Positions 7,530 through 15,253 of a DNA stretch of 64,000 nt are shown piece after piece; position 1 is the first letter of the stretch, and the number at the start of each line of letters is the position of its first letter. The stretch comes from a virus: IMG/VR virus record IMGVR_UViG_3300046168_000082, positions 1-64,000 of that record, one strand, 5' to 3'. The notes under the pieces were generated by a model. It did not search any database and was not told where the DNA came from. It was given only the letters and a program-made list of their open reading frames with translations. The position numbers and the translations under genes were made by a program.

Positions 7530-7915
7530 GCCATACCTTCGTCAAACATTCTCCACCCTCTTGTGTTTTCAGTAGCTCGATCAAGAAATTTACAACCTAA
7601 AGATAAAGGATTGAACTTATTTAATTCTTTTGTTATAATTGTCTGATCAAAATCTTTACAACTATAAACATCTAATTGGATAAAATTTGGATTAGTTTTT
7701 TCCCAAGAATGTAAGGCTATGTGACTTGTAGTGATTAAACAAAATGCACTAATTCCTTCATTATATTTTTCGTCGCAACGAACTGCTTTTGCAGGAGACA
7801 GAAGCTCCATGTTTATTAAATCTACAATATTATGAATCCAATTTTCTGTGAATTTAATTTCCGTAAAAGGAGTTTTTTCAAAAGTTGCATTAACTAAAAG
7901 TTGTTTGTGTTCCAC
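7526..7915 (-). CDS. speD: S-adenosylmethionine decarboxylase (SpeD/AdoMetDC) homologue
   Basis: 129 aa, the size of class 1b bacterial AdoMetDC proenzymes (about 120-130). LITTSHIALHSW holds the Ser that becomes the pyruvoyl group after self-cleavage (family ESH-x-x-x-H-T/S-W) and the catalytic His. DVYSCKDF holds the catalytic Cys. The residue before the Ser is Thr instead of the usual Glu. SpeD relatives in phages include forms shown to have become ornithine or arginine decarboxylases, so the substrate is open. The frame starts with GTG at 7915. Confidence 0.85.
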   Translation of the reverse strand: MEHKQLLVNATFEKTPFTEIKFTENWIHNIVDLINMELLSPAKAVRCDEKYNEGISAFCLITTSHIALHSWEKTNPNFIQLDVYSCKDFDQTIITKELNKFNPLSLGCKFLDRATENTRGWRMFDEGMA

Positions 7916-7929
7916 ATAAATATGTTACA

Positions 7930-8382
7930 CTATTTCAGCTTCCAATGTTTAATATCTTTAACAAAATCTTTAATTTTTACCATTGAAATAATATCTTTTC
8001 TATGTTTTCTTTGGTAAAGTCTGTACAAAGCATCTTTAGAATTATGAACTAATTTTTTATTAGTTATTTTTTTTCTAAGCCAAGTTAACAAATCTTCTCT
8101 ACGAACAACAATATAACATTTTTTTTGTTCAAAAGCTATAAAATCAGCTTTCCCTTTCAACCATCCAATGTTTCCTCGTACATTTTGAATTTCAAGCCAA
8201 GCAATATCGTAATTATATTCTTGATCTGAGCGTGATATTTTTTTTGCTCCCTTAACATCAATTAAAGAATTATTGACTCGAAAATCCCAATGTTCGTAAA
8301 TGTCTTGATCCTTACTTGATTTAGTAATAGTAAAATTATTTTTAACGCAAAGTTTATGAAATCTTTCTTCACTTTGATTCAT
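7930..8382 (-). CDS. PD-(D/E)XK nuclease-like protein
   Basis: 150 aa. HWDFRVNNSLIDVKGAKK fits the core of PD-(D/E)XK nucleases (D, then D-x-K on adjacent strands), followed by WLEIQNVRGNIGWLKGKADF and a CYIVVRRED strand. The family includes restriction enzymes, phage resolvases and recombination exonucleases. It sits in the same operon as the RuvB-like ATPase, suggesting a joint role in branched-DNA processing (inference). The start overlaps the upstream lipoprotein gene. Confidence 0.65.
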   Translation of the reverse strand: MNQSEERFHKLCVKNNFTITKSSKDQDIYEHWDFRVNNSLIDVKGAKKISRSDQEYNYDIAWLEIQNVRGNIGWLKGKADFIAFEQKKCYIVVRREDLLTWLRKKITNKKLVHNSKDALYRLYQRKHRKDIISMVKIKDFVKDIKHWKLK

Positions 8383-8764
8383 TAATTGTAGCTAATTCTT
8401 TTTTTGAAAAAGGTCTAAGCCAACCTTGTCCACTATGGATTTCTGCTGTATCTTCGGGTTGTTTATATTCAATATTTAATGAATACGCTAAATCTCTAAT
8501 TTGCTTAGGTGTGAGTTTAAGTTTTTTTCCGTTCAGCCACACGGCATAAGGAATACTTCCGTTAATATTTAAAGGGTGAGGAATTGGATTAATTTGAATT
8601 TGAAAAACTTCTTCAATATTTGGGGTAAAATTTGGAGGAGTTGTAGGTATCAAAAAATGTTTCGGCAAACTTGGGGGTGGAGGAATAGGTAGATTTATTT
8701 CTTCTTTTAATTTAGAAGATTTGCATCCAATCACAAATAAAAGCAGTAACCAATTAAGTTTCAT
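8369..8764 (-). CDS. predicted lipoprotein, Pro-rich (131 aa)
   Basis: The N-terminus MKLNWLLLLFVIGCKSS is a lipoprotein signal with a lipobox (VIGC, cleavage before Cys16). It is followed by a Pro-rich linker (INLPIPPPPSLP) and a C-terminal domain with GKKLKLTPKQIRDLAYSL. It would be membrane-anchored in the periplasm or surface-facing. Candidate roles are superinfection exclusion or Rz1-like lysis, neither proven. It overlaps neighbours on both sides. Confidence 0.7.
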   Translation of the reverse strand: MKLNWLLLLFVIGCKSSKLKEEINLPIPPPPSLPKHFLIPTTPPNFTPNIEEVFQIQINPIPHPLNINGSIPYAVWLNGKKLKLTPKQIRDLAYSLNIEYKQPEDTAEIHSGQGWLRPFSKKELATINESK

Positions 8765-8936
8765 AAAATTGCATTAACATTTTAAGCTGATTTTGTACAT
8801 CTTTTATCTCTCTTTTTATGCTTTTTGTATAATCTTTTTTTTTGTTAACTTGTTGTAACAACCTCGTTGATAACTCATTTAACTCTTCAGCACATTTCAA
8901 GAGAACTTTATCATGTTCGCTTATAACGCTTTGCAT
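8754..8936 (-). CDS. small coiled-coil protein (60 aa)
   Basis: ATG 8936 lies inside the end of the RuvB-like gene and the stop overlaps the lipoprotein start. Entirely helical with heptad-like Leu spacing (LNELSTRLLQQVNKKKDY). Function unknown. Confidence 0.5.
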   Translation of the reverse strand: MQSVISEHDKVLLKCAEELNELSTRLLQQVNKKKDYTKSIKREIKDVQNQLKMLMQFYET

Positions 8937-9853
8937 AGCTCTAAACCTTTACCTGTGATTTTTCTTTTACCATCTATTTCAATGAGATTTTTATTCAACA
9001 AATATAATTCATGATCTCTTTGAAGAGCGGTTTTACTCATCCCAATTTTTGCCGCAAGCCCTGTGAGTGTAGCTGATCCACAATTGTTTAAAGCTTGTAG
9101 AATTTGTTTCTCTGTGTATGTGATACCATAAGGCAAGATACCTACTTGGTCACATAAATCAGCAAATTGTTGCAAACCAAAAATATAATTATCTTTTGAT
9201 CCACAATATAATTCTATTTCTTTGGCTCGTTTTACCGCACTACGAGCGTTTCCTCTAATTGTACTAGCAATTTCTTCTTCGACATTGTTTATAAATTTAA
9301 CTTCGGGAGCACATAATTTCAATATGTTTGATAAATCTTTTGTGCTATAAGGTTCAAAGTCAACTACTGTCAATCTATCCTTTAAGGGTGGAAAAATTTT
9401 ATCTGTCTCCGTAGTTGCAAACAAAAATGTTTGTTTTTTAAAATTGAACTCGAAAGTCATTTCGTTCCACTCAAAGGTTTTTCTAGTATTTGCTTCGGCA
9501 TTAAAAATTGTAAGAAATGCCATTGTTAAATCTTGGGGAAGGGCATGGCATTCGTCAAATAAGATAGTTATTTCATTATCTGCTATAAGGGGGAGAAATA
9601 TTTGTTCAAAAAATTGCTCATTATTTTTAATCGTAGAGCAGTTTAATTCAATAAATGATCTTCTATCTCCATCTCTGTTGGATAAATTTCTAGCAAATGC
9701 TTTAGCAAACTCAGTCTTACCCAAGCCTTTTGCTCCCGACATTAATAAAAATGGACATTGCGAAGTTTTGTCAAAAGCATCTAAATAAAAAGATAACTTT
9801 TTCTTTACAGCGTTTTGCCCAACTAATCCTTTAAAATAATTACTCATCATCAA
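8921..9853 (-). CDS. ruvB: RuvB-like AAA+ ATPase
   Basis: 310 aa. The Walker A motif is GAKGLGKTEFAKAF near residue 40, Walker B is ITILFDECHAL near residue 97, sensor 1 is FLFATTETD and GNARSAVKRAKEI is the sensor 2 arginine helix. The C-terminus (YTEKQILQALNNCGSATLTG onward) is a winged helix as in RuvB. RuvB is the hexameric motor that migrates Holliday junctions. The nearby PD-(D/E)XK protein could serve as the resolvase. The start could be any of three consecutive ATG codons at 9847-9853, which overlap the previous stop. Confidence 0.82.
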   Translation of the reverse strand: MMMSNYFKGLVGQNAVKKKLSFYLDAFDKTSQCPFLLMSGAKGLGKTEFAKAFARNLSNRDGDRRSFIELNCSTIKNNEQFFEQIFLPLIADNEITILFDECHALPQDLTMAFLTIFNAEANTRKTFEWNEMTFEFNFKKQTFLFATTETDKIFPPLKDRLTVVDFEPYSTKDLSNILKLCAPEVKFINNVEEEIASTIRGNARSAVKRAKEIELYCGSKDNYIFGLQQFADLCDQVGILPYGITYTEKQILQALNNCGSATLTGLAAKIGMSKTALQRDHELYLLNKNLIEIDGKRKITGKGLELCKAL

Positions 9854-10064
9854 ATTTGGTTAAGGTGTACTCTATTTTAGACTCAATATTATCATTCGTT
9901 TCTTCGGAAATGTCAAGGGATAAATCTTGCGATTCAGTTCCCATAAGCATCTCCAACCACTTTTTAGAAACAGGAACTTTGGTTTTTTTTCCAACCCAAT
10001 CTCCTAGTTCTTCGTAGCTTATTTCCGTATAAGGGCTATATCCTTTTGGTCTTCCTCTTTTCAT
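9840..10064 (-). CDS. small DNA-binding-like protein with GRPKG motif (74 aa)
   Basis: KRGRPKGYSPYTEISYEELG at the N-terminus combines an AT-hook-like GRP core with a short helical domain ending WLEMLMG, a combination seen in small proteins of other aquatic phages. Acidic C-terminus. Preceded by its own TTGACT-N17-TAAGAT promoter, whose predicted start falls next to the ATG. Confidence 0.55.
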   Translation of the reverse strand: MKRGRPKGYSPYTEISYEELGDWVGKKTKVPVSKKWLEMLMGTESQDLSLDISEETNDNIESKIEYTLTKFDDE

Positions 10065-10065
10065 A

Positions 10066-10106
10066 TCAATAATCTTATAAAAAATGTTTCATCGAGTCAA
10101 GATTTT
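10066..10106 (-). promoter_or_regulatory. sigma70-like promoter for the 9840-10064 gene
   Basis: Read on the minus strand: TTGACT, 17-nt spacer, TAAGAT, then 7 nt to ATG 10064, so the transcript would be essentially leaderless. Confidence 0.55.
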
Positions 10107-11003
10107 TCCTGAAAAAATTTGTCCATTATATTGAAAATCTCTCAACTTTAATACAGCAGAACGATTCAATCCTTCCTTTGACCAAATAACTTCGGCATTT
10201 ATTTGAGAGGCTAACTGATTCACTGCATCATCCAAGTACCTTTCTGTGATATAAACTTTTTTATTATTTAAATAATCACGAAGAGGTTTGGGGATATTGT
10301 TATTTTTTTTCGTCCAATCGCTCCAAGAAAAATGAGAAGCCATAGGTTCTAAATATAAATTTAAGTAGCGACCATTTGTCTTTTTCATGAACCAAAAAGT
10401 CTCTGCGATAGAATCGTGAATACAATTTCTCCAAACTTTTGGTCTATCGTTTTTTGGGCAAGTTAAATGAAGAAAATAATTTTTTATTTTAGCGTCATAG
10501 ACTACTGCTGAATCGAATTTGTATTCTCCATCAGCAGTTTTTGTTTTTCTCAAAGAGTAATCTAAAGAAAGAATTATTTGTGTATTAAATCTGAAACCAA
10601 AACGATTATAATCAAATTTATCTCTGATAAATTCTTGGTAACTCATCCAAAACCAAAGCCCATCTCCGATCAAATCTCTTCCACATAATTGTCCCACAAA
10701 AGTATATATTTTTCTTAAAGCAATAATTGCTAAATCCCCTCTTTTTCTTTCGCGGGGATTAAGACCTTTGTGTTGACCTTTGTATTTTGACGGAAACCAT
10801 GATTCACCGCCACTAACATTTAAATCTTTATCAGAGATATGTTTGTGTATGACGAGTTCCGAACCTTTGAATGAGTGATTGTTATAGACTCCTTCAACAT
10901 TTAGATAAAGACCATTAGGAGTTTGTTCGGTTTCAAACCTAAGATTTATCTTTGCGTAGATAAATAAAGGGCAAAGCAGTATTATATATAATATATGTTT
11001 CAC
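10089..11003 (-). CDS. exported hypothetical protein (304 aa)
   Basis: The GTG start at 11003 overlaps the TGA of the preceding small gene. The N-terminus (MKHILYIILLCPLFIYAKIN) is a signal peptide with a likely Ala cleavage site. The mature part is beta-rich with many aromatics and several Cys (QLCGRD, HLTCPKND, RNCIHDS), consistent with a periplasmic or secreted fold. No known family recognised. Export of an early-region phage product suggests action on the envelope. Confidence 0.65.
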   Translation of the reverse strand: MKHILYIILLCPLFIYAKINLRFETEQTPNGLYLNVEGVYNNHSFKGSELVIHKHISDKDLNVSGGESWFPSKYKGQHKGLNPRERKRGDLAIIALRKIYTFVGQLCGRDLIGDGLWFWMSYQEFIRDKFDYNRFGFRFNTQIILSLDYSLRKTKTADGEYKFDSAVVYDAKIKNYFLHLTCPKNDRPKVWRNCIHDSIAETFWFMKKTNGRYLNLYLEPMASHFSWSDWTKKNNNIPKPLRDYLNNKKVYITERYLDDAVNQLASQINAEVIWSKEGLNRSAVLKLRDFQYNGQIFSGKILTR

Positions 11004-11173
11004 AAGAATTTGTATAAGATATTCAATTGATTAACTCCGCAGTATTTAGCAAAATAAGCACAAAATTCCGCAACTTTTTGGGGTGACCATTGTTCTTTTT
11101 GCATAATATTTCCGAGTTCGGCATATTCGCCATCGTTCCATAAATCAGTTAATGTAATGTATTTTGTTTTCAT
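11000..11173 (-). CDS. small hypothetical protein (57 aa)
   Basis: ATG 11173 to TGA 11000-11002. The sequence KEQWSPQKVAEFCAYFAKYC is a compact helical domain, and the stop overlaps the GTG of the exported-protein gene. It is first in the minus operon. A TTGACA (plus 11229-11234, read on minus) lies upstream in the divergent promoter region. Confidence 0.55.
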   Translation of the reverse strand: MKTKYITLTDLWNDGEYAELGNIMQKEQWSPQKVAEFCAYFAKYCGVNQLNILYKFL

Positions 11174-11243
11174 AATGAGTTTTAATAATTAATAATATGT
11201 TGACCATCATGAATCAAAAAACATAATCTGTCAAGCTTTATTG

Positions 11244-11272
11244 TTGACAACCTAATTAAATTTATGTAGTGT
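11244..11272 (+). promoter_or_regulatory. leaderless-type promoter of uvsE
   Basis: TTGACA, 17 nt, TAGTGT; the -10 ends exactly 6 nt before ATG 11279, putting +1 on the A of the start codon. Shares the intergenic region with a divergent TTGACA. Confidence 0.8.
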
Positions 11273-11278
11273 AATGAT

Positions 11279-12274
11279 ATGACACAAATACTAGGTTTAA
11301 CTTGCATCAGTGAAGAGTTGAAGGATAGAGACAAGAAGAAATATTCTTTTCGTACAATGACTCGTAAAAGATTTAATGACTTGTGTAACCAAGAAAGTAG
11401 AGATGAAGCAGTCAATCAATTATCTGAAAGAGTTTTGCACAATGTTATTGTTACTCAATATATTGTCAATCATTGTCATTCCTCAAATATTAGGCATTAT
11501 CGTCTTAGTTCTGCTCTTTTTCCTCTCCTTACCGATAAAACTTTGGACATCTCTTTTGAAGATTTGCCTCACAAAGCTAGAATCGAAGGAGAATTAGAAC
11601 TTATTGGATTAATCGCTAAAAAGTTCGACATCTCAATAGGTTCGCATCCCGATCAATTCAATGTTCTTGCGTCTACTGACAGAGAAAAAGTTGATCGCAC
11701 AATAAATGAACTAAATTTTCAAGCTAGTGTTCTTGATATGATCGGGTTGCCTCAAGATCATACTACTCCAATGAATATTCACATAAACTATACTCCAAAA
11801 ACGGATGAAAGTTTAGAAATAGTTGCAACTAGATTTTTTCGCAATCTTTCTATGTGCGACAAGGGTGTTTACAAACGATTAACTATTGAGAATGAAGATA
11901 AAGGTTTTTTCAATGTAGATAATTGTATTGAATTTAGCAATTACTTGTTTGAAACATTCGGGGCAATGATCCCTGTTTGTTTTGATAATCTACATCATAT
12001 GTGTAATCCATCAGAAGAATCTTCCGTAGAATGGCAAGCCGAGCGTTGTGCTTACACATGGGTTAACAATGGAAAAGGTGATAACAATTTTATTTCCCCT
12101 GTGTTTCATTGGTCAGAAGGTACTCCCGAAAAACCTCGATCTCACGCAGATTATTTTGCTCTAGGTCGATTTCCACCAAATATTGCCATTGAACCCGATA
12201 AACCTGTTAAGTGGGAATGTGAAGTAAAACAAAAAGATAAAGCTATCAAATTACTTCAAGAGCAAATGTCATGA
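11279..12274 (+). CDS. uvsE: UV damage endonuclease UvsE/UVDE
   Basis: 331 aa, TIM-barrel metal-dependent nuclease that nicks 5' of UV photoproducts and starts alternative excision repair. Family motifs appear in order: YRLSSALFPL, SIGSHPDQFNVLAS (metal His), ENEDKGF (metal Glu), FDNLHHMCNP, FHWSEG, RSHADYF and a final ECEVKQKDKA. Length is typical (about 300-330). It begins at a leaderless promoter and ends in an ATGA overlap with the next gene. It probably protects phage or host DNA in sunlit water. Confidence 0.93.
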   Translation: MTQILGLTCISEELKDRDKKKYSFRTMTRKRFNDLCNQESRDEAVNQLSERVLHNVIVTQYIVNHCHSSNIRHYRLSSALFPLLTDKTLDISFEDLPHKARIEGELELIGLIAKKFDISIGSHPDQFNVLASTDREKVDRTINELNFQASVLDMIGLPQDHTTPMNIHINYTPKTDESLEIVATRFFRNLSMCDKGVYKRLTIENEDKGFFNVDNCIEFSNYLFETFGAMIPVCFDNLHHMCNPSEESSVEWQAERCAYTWVNNGKGDNNFISPVFHWSEGTPEKPRSHADYFALGRFPPNIAIEPDKPVKWECEVKQKDKAIKLLQEQMS

Positions 12275-12822
12275 AAAAAAATATTAAAAAATTATCCATT
12301 GGAGATTACATAAAAGAGAAATCTTTTAAATTTAAAAGGCGAGTTGGTTTAGTTACTACTATTCTTGATGATAATCAAGATAACCCAACAATAGAATGTA
12401 TTTTAGTTAATTCAAAAACATTATTGCCGATTGAAAATTTTCATGGAAAACATAAAATATTTAAAATAAAAAGAAATAACATCAAATATCATGTGCCTCG
12501 TCACGAATTATTTGAAAAAAAATCTTTTGAAATTGGGGGTTATATTTACTTTAAAGGGAAAACTCGTTTCAAATATGGCAGAATAATTTGCTATCTTAAT
12601 CAAGAAGAAGGTTTGTACCCAAAATCTTATGATCTCCACAAACATAATGGTAAAGATTTATTGGAGTGCGTTGAAATTAACCCAAATAATTTAAAAAGAA
12701 TATTAGACGAAGAAAATCATCCTCGTATTTTTATTGCCGATCCTTCTAAAGCTAAAATAGTCCTTCCTTTGGATAAAGATGAGCATGGCAATTCAATAAT
12801 ACCAAGAAAACTTGATATATGA
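12271..12822 (+). CDS. hypothetical basic protein (183 aa)
   Basis: Co-translated with uvsE (ATGA). Lys-rich and beta-rich, without Cys clusters or membrane segments (for example FKRRVGLVTTILDDNQDNP). No recognised family; the position suggests an accessory to DNA repair but nothing shows it. Confidence 0.5.
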   Translation: MKKNIKKLSIGDYIKEKSFKFKRRVGLVTTILDDNQDNPTIECILVNSKTLLPIENFHGKHKIFKIKRNNIKYHVPRHELFEKKSFEIGGYIYFKGKTRFKYGRIICYLNQEEGLYPKSYDLHKHNGKDLLECVEINPNNLKRILDEENHPRIFIADPSKAKIVLPLDKDEHGNSIIPRKLDI

Positions 12823-12896
12823 TTAATTATTTAATTAATATTCTATTAATTTTAGCAATCGTAGCATTTAGTTGTTTATTAATGCTTGACTCTTGA
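12819..12896 (+). CDS. membrane micropeptide (25 aa)
   Basis: The ATG overlaps the TGA of the preceding gene (ATATGA). The product is almost wholly hydrophobic (INILLILAIVAFSCLL), one membrane helix, with FSC resembling a lipobox. Its last codons overlap the -35 box of the helicase promoter. Confidence 0.4.
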   Translation: MINYLINILLILAIVAFSCLLMLDS

Positions 12897-12914
12897 TATT
12901 ATTTATGCAACATT
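12886..12914 (+). promoter_or_regulatory. leaderless-type promoter of helicase gene
   Basis: TTGACT, 17 nt, AACATT (weak -10); 6 nt separate the -10 from ATG 12921, matching the spacing of the stronger copies. Confidence 0.5.
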
Positions 12915-12920
12915 ATTGGC

Positions 12921-15215
12921 ATGGCAAAAAAACAAAAGGTCAGAAAAGCTCCCAAATACCGCTTGCGTAAACTTAGCTTTGGGGAAGATAAAAAAAAGTA
13001 TTTTCCACGACCATACCAACGAAAATCATTGGATGAAATCATGCATGGATTCATGGTTAATAAAGTTGATCGAGGTCAAGCGATTTTACCTTGTGGTGCA
13101 GGAAAAACAGCTATAGCTCTTTGGGCAATCGAAGCTCTTCAATCAAAGTCTACATTAATGCTTTGCCCTAGTTTGTTTTTGGTTAATCAAATTTATAAAT
13201 TCTTTGCTAAAAATTTGCCTAAAAACATTCAAGTTTTATGTGTTTGTTCCTCAAAGGATGATTTAGGCAATGGTACTGACCAATGGAATCCTAAAGAATT
13301 TATTGATGATTTAAATCCTACAACAGACCCAAAAGAAATAGCTGATTTCATAAAGTCTCCAAAGCAAGGTATGGAAAAAAGAAGAGGTAAATCGGGCTAT
13401 ATGTCTCGTCATCAAAAATTTATTATTATTTCCACTTACCAAAGTTCGCCTCGTATAACAGAATCGTTTAGTTATTTAGGTAAAAACTTTCAATTTAATT
13501 TAGCTATTTGCGATGAAGCACATAGAACAGCGGGAAAAATAGATAAGCAAGCGACTGATATCCACTTTGACGCTAAAATTAGATGTCAACGCAGATTATA
13601 CATGACTGCCACTCCTAAAGTTAGTCGATCCTCTGATCAAGATTGTGCTTCTATGAGTGATGCCTCTGTTTATGGGAAAGAATTAACCTATATGTCATTC
13701 AATGATGGCATCGAGAGTGGGTTTCTCTCCGATTTTCAAGTGCAAATTTGCGGTCATGAGCAAGCTGATATTTTATTAGATCAGCAAGATGAGCAAAGTG
13801 CAAAAATTAAAATAGCTGAACAATTTCTTGGTCGCAACAATTGCTCCCATGTTGTAGTTTTTTGCCAAAATATTGAGAGAGCTAAATTTTTTGCAGATAA
13901 TATTAAGCTAGAAGGTTTTGAAATTTTTCACATCAATGGGGATATGCCAAATAAAACCGAAATCCTACAACGATTTAGTGCTTCACCAAAAGCTCTCATT
14001 ACTAATGCTAGATGCTTAACTGAAGGAGTTGATATTCCGAACATTGATTGCGTTATATTTAATGACCCAAAACAATCAGTTGTTGACATAGTTCAAGGTA
14101 TTGGTAGAGCTTTGAGGGGTGGAGATAAGGTCAGTCAAGTTATGATTCCTCTTTTGCAATCTGATAATGAATTGATAGATGATCTAGTTGTTGCAAAACA
14201 TTATAAATCAATTTTAAATGTTGTTCGTGCAATCATGAGTCATGATCAACGAATTGCAGAAAATATCAATGCTTATGTTCATGCTAATGACGCAGAAGCT
14301 TTAGACAGGCTTCGTGCAACCATTGTTTTTCAAAACTTACCACAACTTTTGGAAGATGGTTTAATTGCCCATACTCTCAAAAGATCAAGTCCTTTTTTGC
14401 CATTAGGTCAAGCATTAAATTTTACACATAGCTTGGGTTTTTTATCAAGCGAAACATGGGAAGACTATGCTTATTCTCGCAAGCCTTTCCCCAATTTACC
14501 CGAAAAACCTAGCAATATTCCTGCTAGTCCTGATGCTTATTATAAAAGAACAGGCGAATGGATATCTTGGGGGCATTTTTTAGGCTATCGAAATAAATAC
14601 CAAAAGTGGATGTCTTATGATGAGGCGAAAAAGTTCGTGCATTCTTTAAAACTTAAAAGCCAACAAGAATGGAGAAATTATATTAAAGGGCAAATTTTAA
14701 ATCTTCCTGCTAAACCCGAAGACATTCCTAATGCACCCGAACAAACTTACGGAAAAAAAGGTGATTGGGTTAATTGGGGTGACTTTTTAGGGTATAAAAA
14801 CCTTCACCAAAATTGGTTATCGTATGAAGATGCAAAGAAATTCCTACGCCCTTTAGGTTTAAACTCTAGCGATTACAAAAAATGGGCGAAAGGCGAAATG
14901 CCACACTTACCTGCGAAACCAGACGATATTCCGTACGATCCAACCAATGTTTACAAAAGAACAGGTGATTGGATTGATTTTGGTGACTTTTTAGGATATG
15001 ATCTATGCCGTCAAGATTGGTTGGAATTACATGAATGTCCTGTATTTGTACATCCTTTAGGCTTAAAAAGCTATAAGGAATGGAAAGATTATTGTAATGG
15101 ACTCATGCCTCATCTACCAAAGAAGCATAAGCGTATAGGAAAAGCTCCTCATTTAATTTATAAAAATGATTGGAAAGAGTTTGGGGGATGGAAAGCTTTT
15201 TTAGGATATAAATAG
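12921..15215 (+). CDS. SF2 DEAD/DEAH helicase with C-terminal W-x-x-W/F-G-x-FLGY repeats
   Basis: 764 aa. Helicase motifs in order: Q-like RPYQRKSLDEI, Walker A LPCGAGKT (about 56-63), motif II ICDEAHRTAG, motif III YMTATPK, motif IV VVVFCQN, motif V EGVDIPNID and motif VI QGIGRALRG. This fits the SF2 branch of UvsW and restriction-type helicases. From about residue 510 four repeats of roughly 60 aa follow, each with an LP-x-KP-x-x-IP segment and ending in W-x-x-W/F-G-x-FLGY. Such units were named phage-integrase repeats in other proteins and may bind DNA. It may unwind stalled forks or recombination intermediates. Confidence 0.85.
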   Translation: MAKKQKVRKAPKYRLRKLSFGEDKKKYFPRPYQRKSLDEIMHGFMVNKVDRGQAILPCGAGKTAIALWAIEALQSKSTLMLCPSLFLVNQIYKFFAKNLPKNIQVLCVCSSKDDLGNGTDQWNPKEFIDDLNPTTDPKEIADFIKSPKQGMEKRRGKSGYMSRHQKFIIISTYQSSPRITESFSYLGKNFQFNLAICDEAHRTAGKIDKQATDIHFDAKIRCQRRLYMTATPKVSRSSDQDCASMSDASVYGKELTYMSFNDGIESGFLSDFQVQICGHEQADILLDQQDEQSAKIKIAEQFLGRNNCSHVVVFCQNIERAKFFADNIKLEGFEIFHINGDMPNKTEILQRFSASPKALITNARCLTEGVDIPNIDCVIFNDPKQSVVDIVQGIGRALRGGDKVSQVMIPLLQSDNELIDDLVVAKHYKSILNVVRAIMSHDQRIAENINAYVHANDAEALDRLRATIVFQNLPQLLEDGLIAHTLKRSSPFLPLGQALNFTHSLGFLSSETWEDYAYSRKPFPNLPEKPSNIPASPDAYYKRTGEWISWGHFLGYRNKYQKWMSYDEAKKFVHSLKLKSQQEWRNYIKGQILNLPAKPEDIPNAPEQTYGKKGDWVNWGDFLGYKNLHQNWLSYEDAKKFLRPLGLNSSDYKKWAKGEMPHLPAKPDDIPYDPTNVYKRTGDWIDFGDFLGYDLCRQDWLELHECPVFVHPLGLKSYKEWKDYCNGLMPHLPKKHKRIGKAPHLIYKNDWKEFGGWKAFLGYK

Positions 15216-15218
15216 AGC

Positions 15219-15247
15219 TTGACTCTTAATTAATAATTTATTAAGGT
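15219..15247 (+). promoter_or_regulatory. leaderless-type promoter of macro-domain gene
   Basis: TTGACT, 17 nt, TAAGGT, then 6 nt to ATG 15254. Confidence 0.75.
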
Positions 15248-15253
15248 GTTGGT

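Noticed and set aside
9444-9788. Plus-strand ORF opposite the RuvB-like gene
   Set aside because: Antisense shadow; composition and lack of any signal argue against it, while the minus strand has clear AAA+ motifs.
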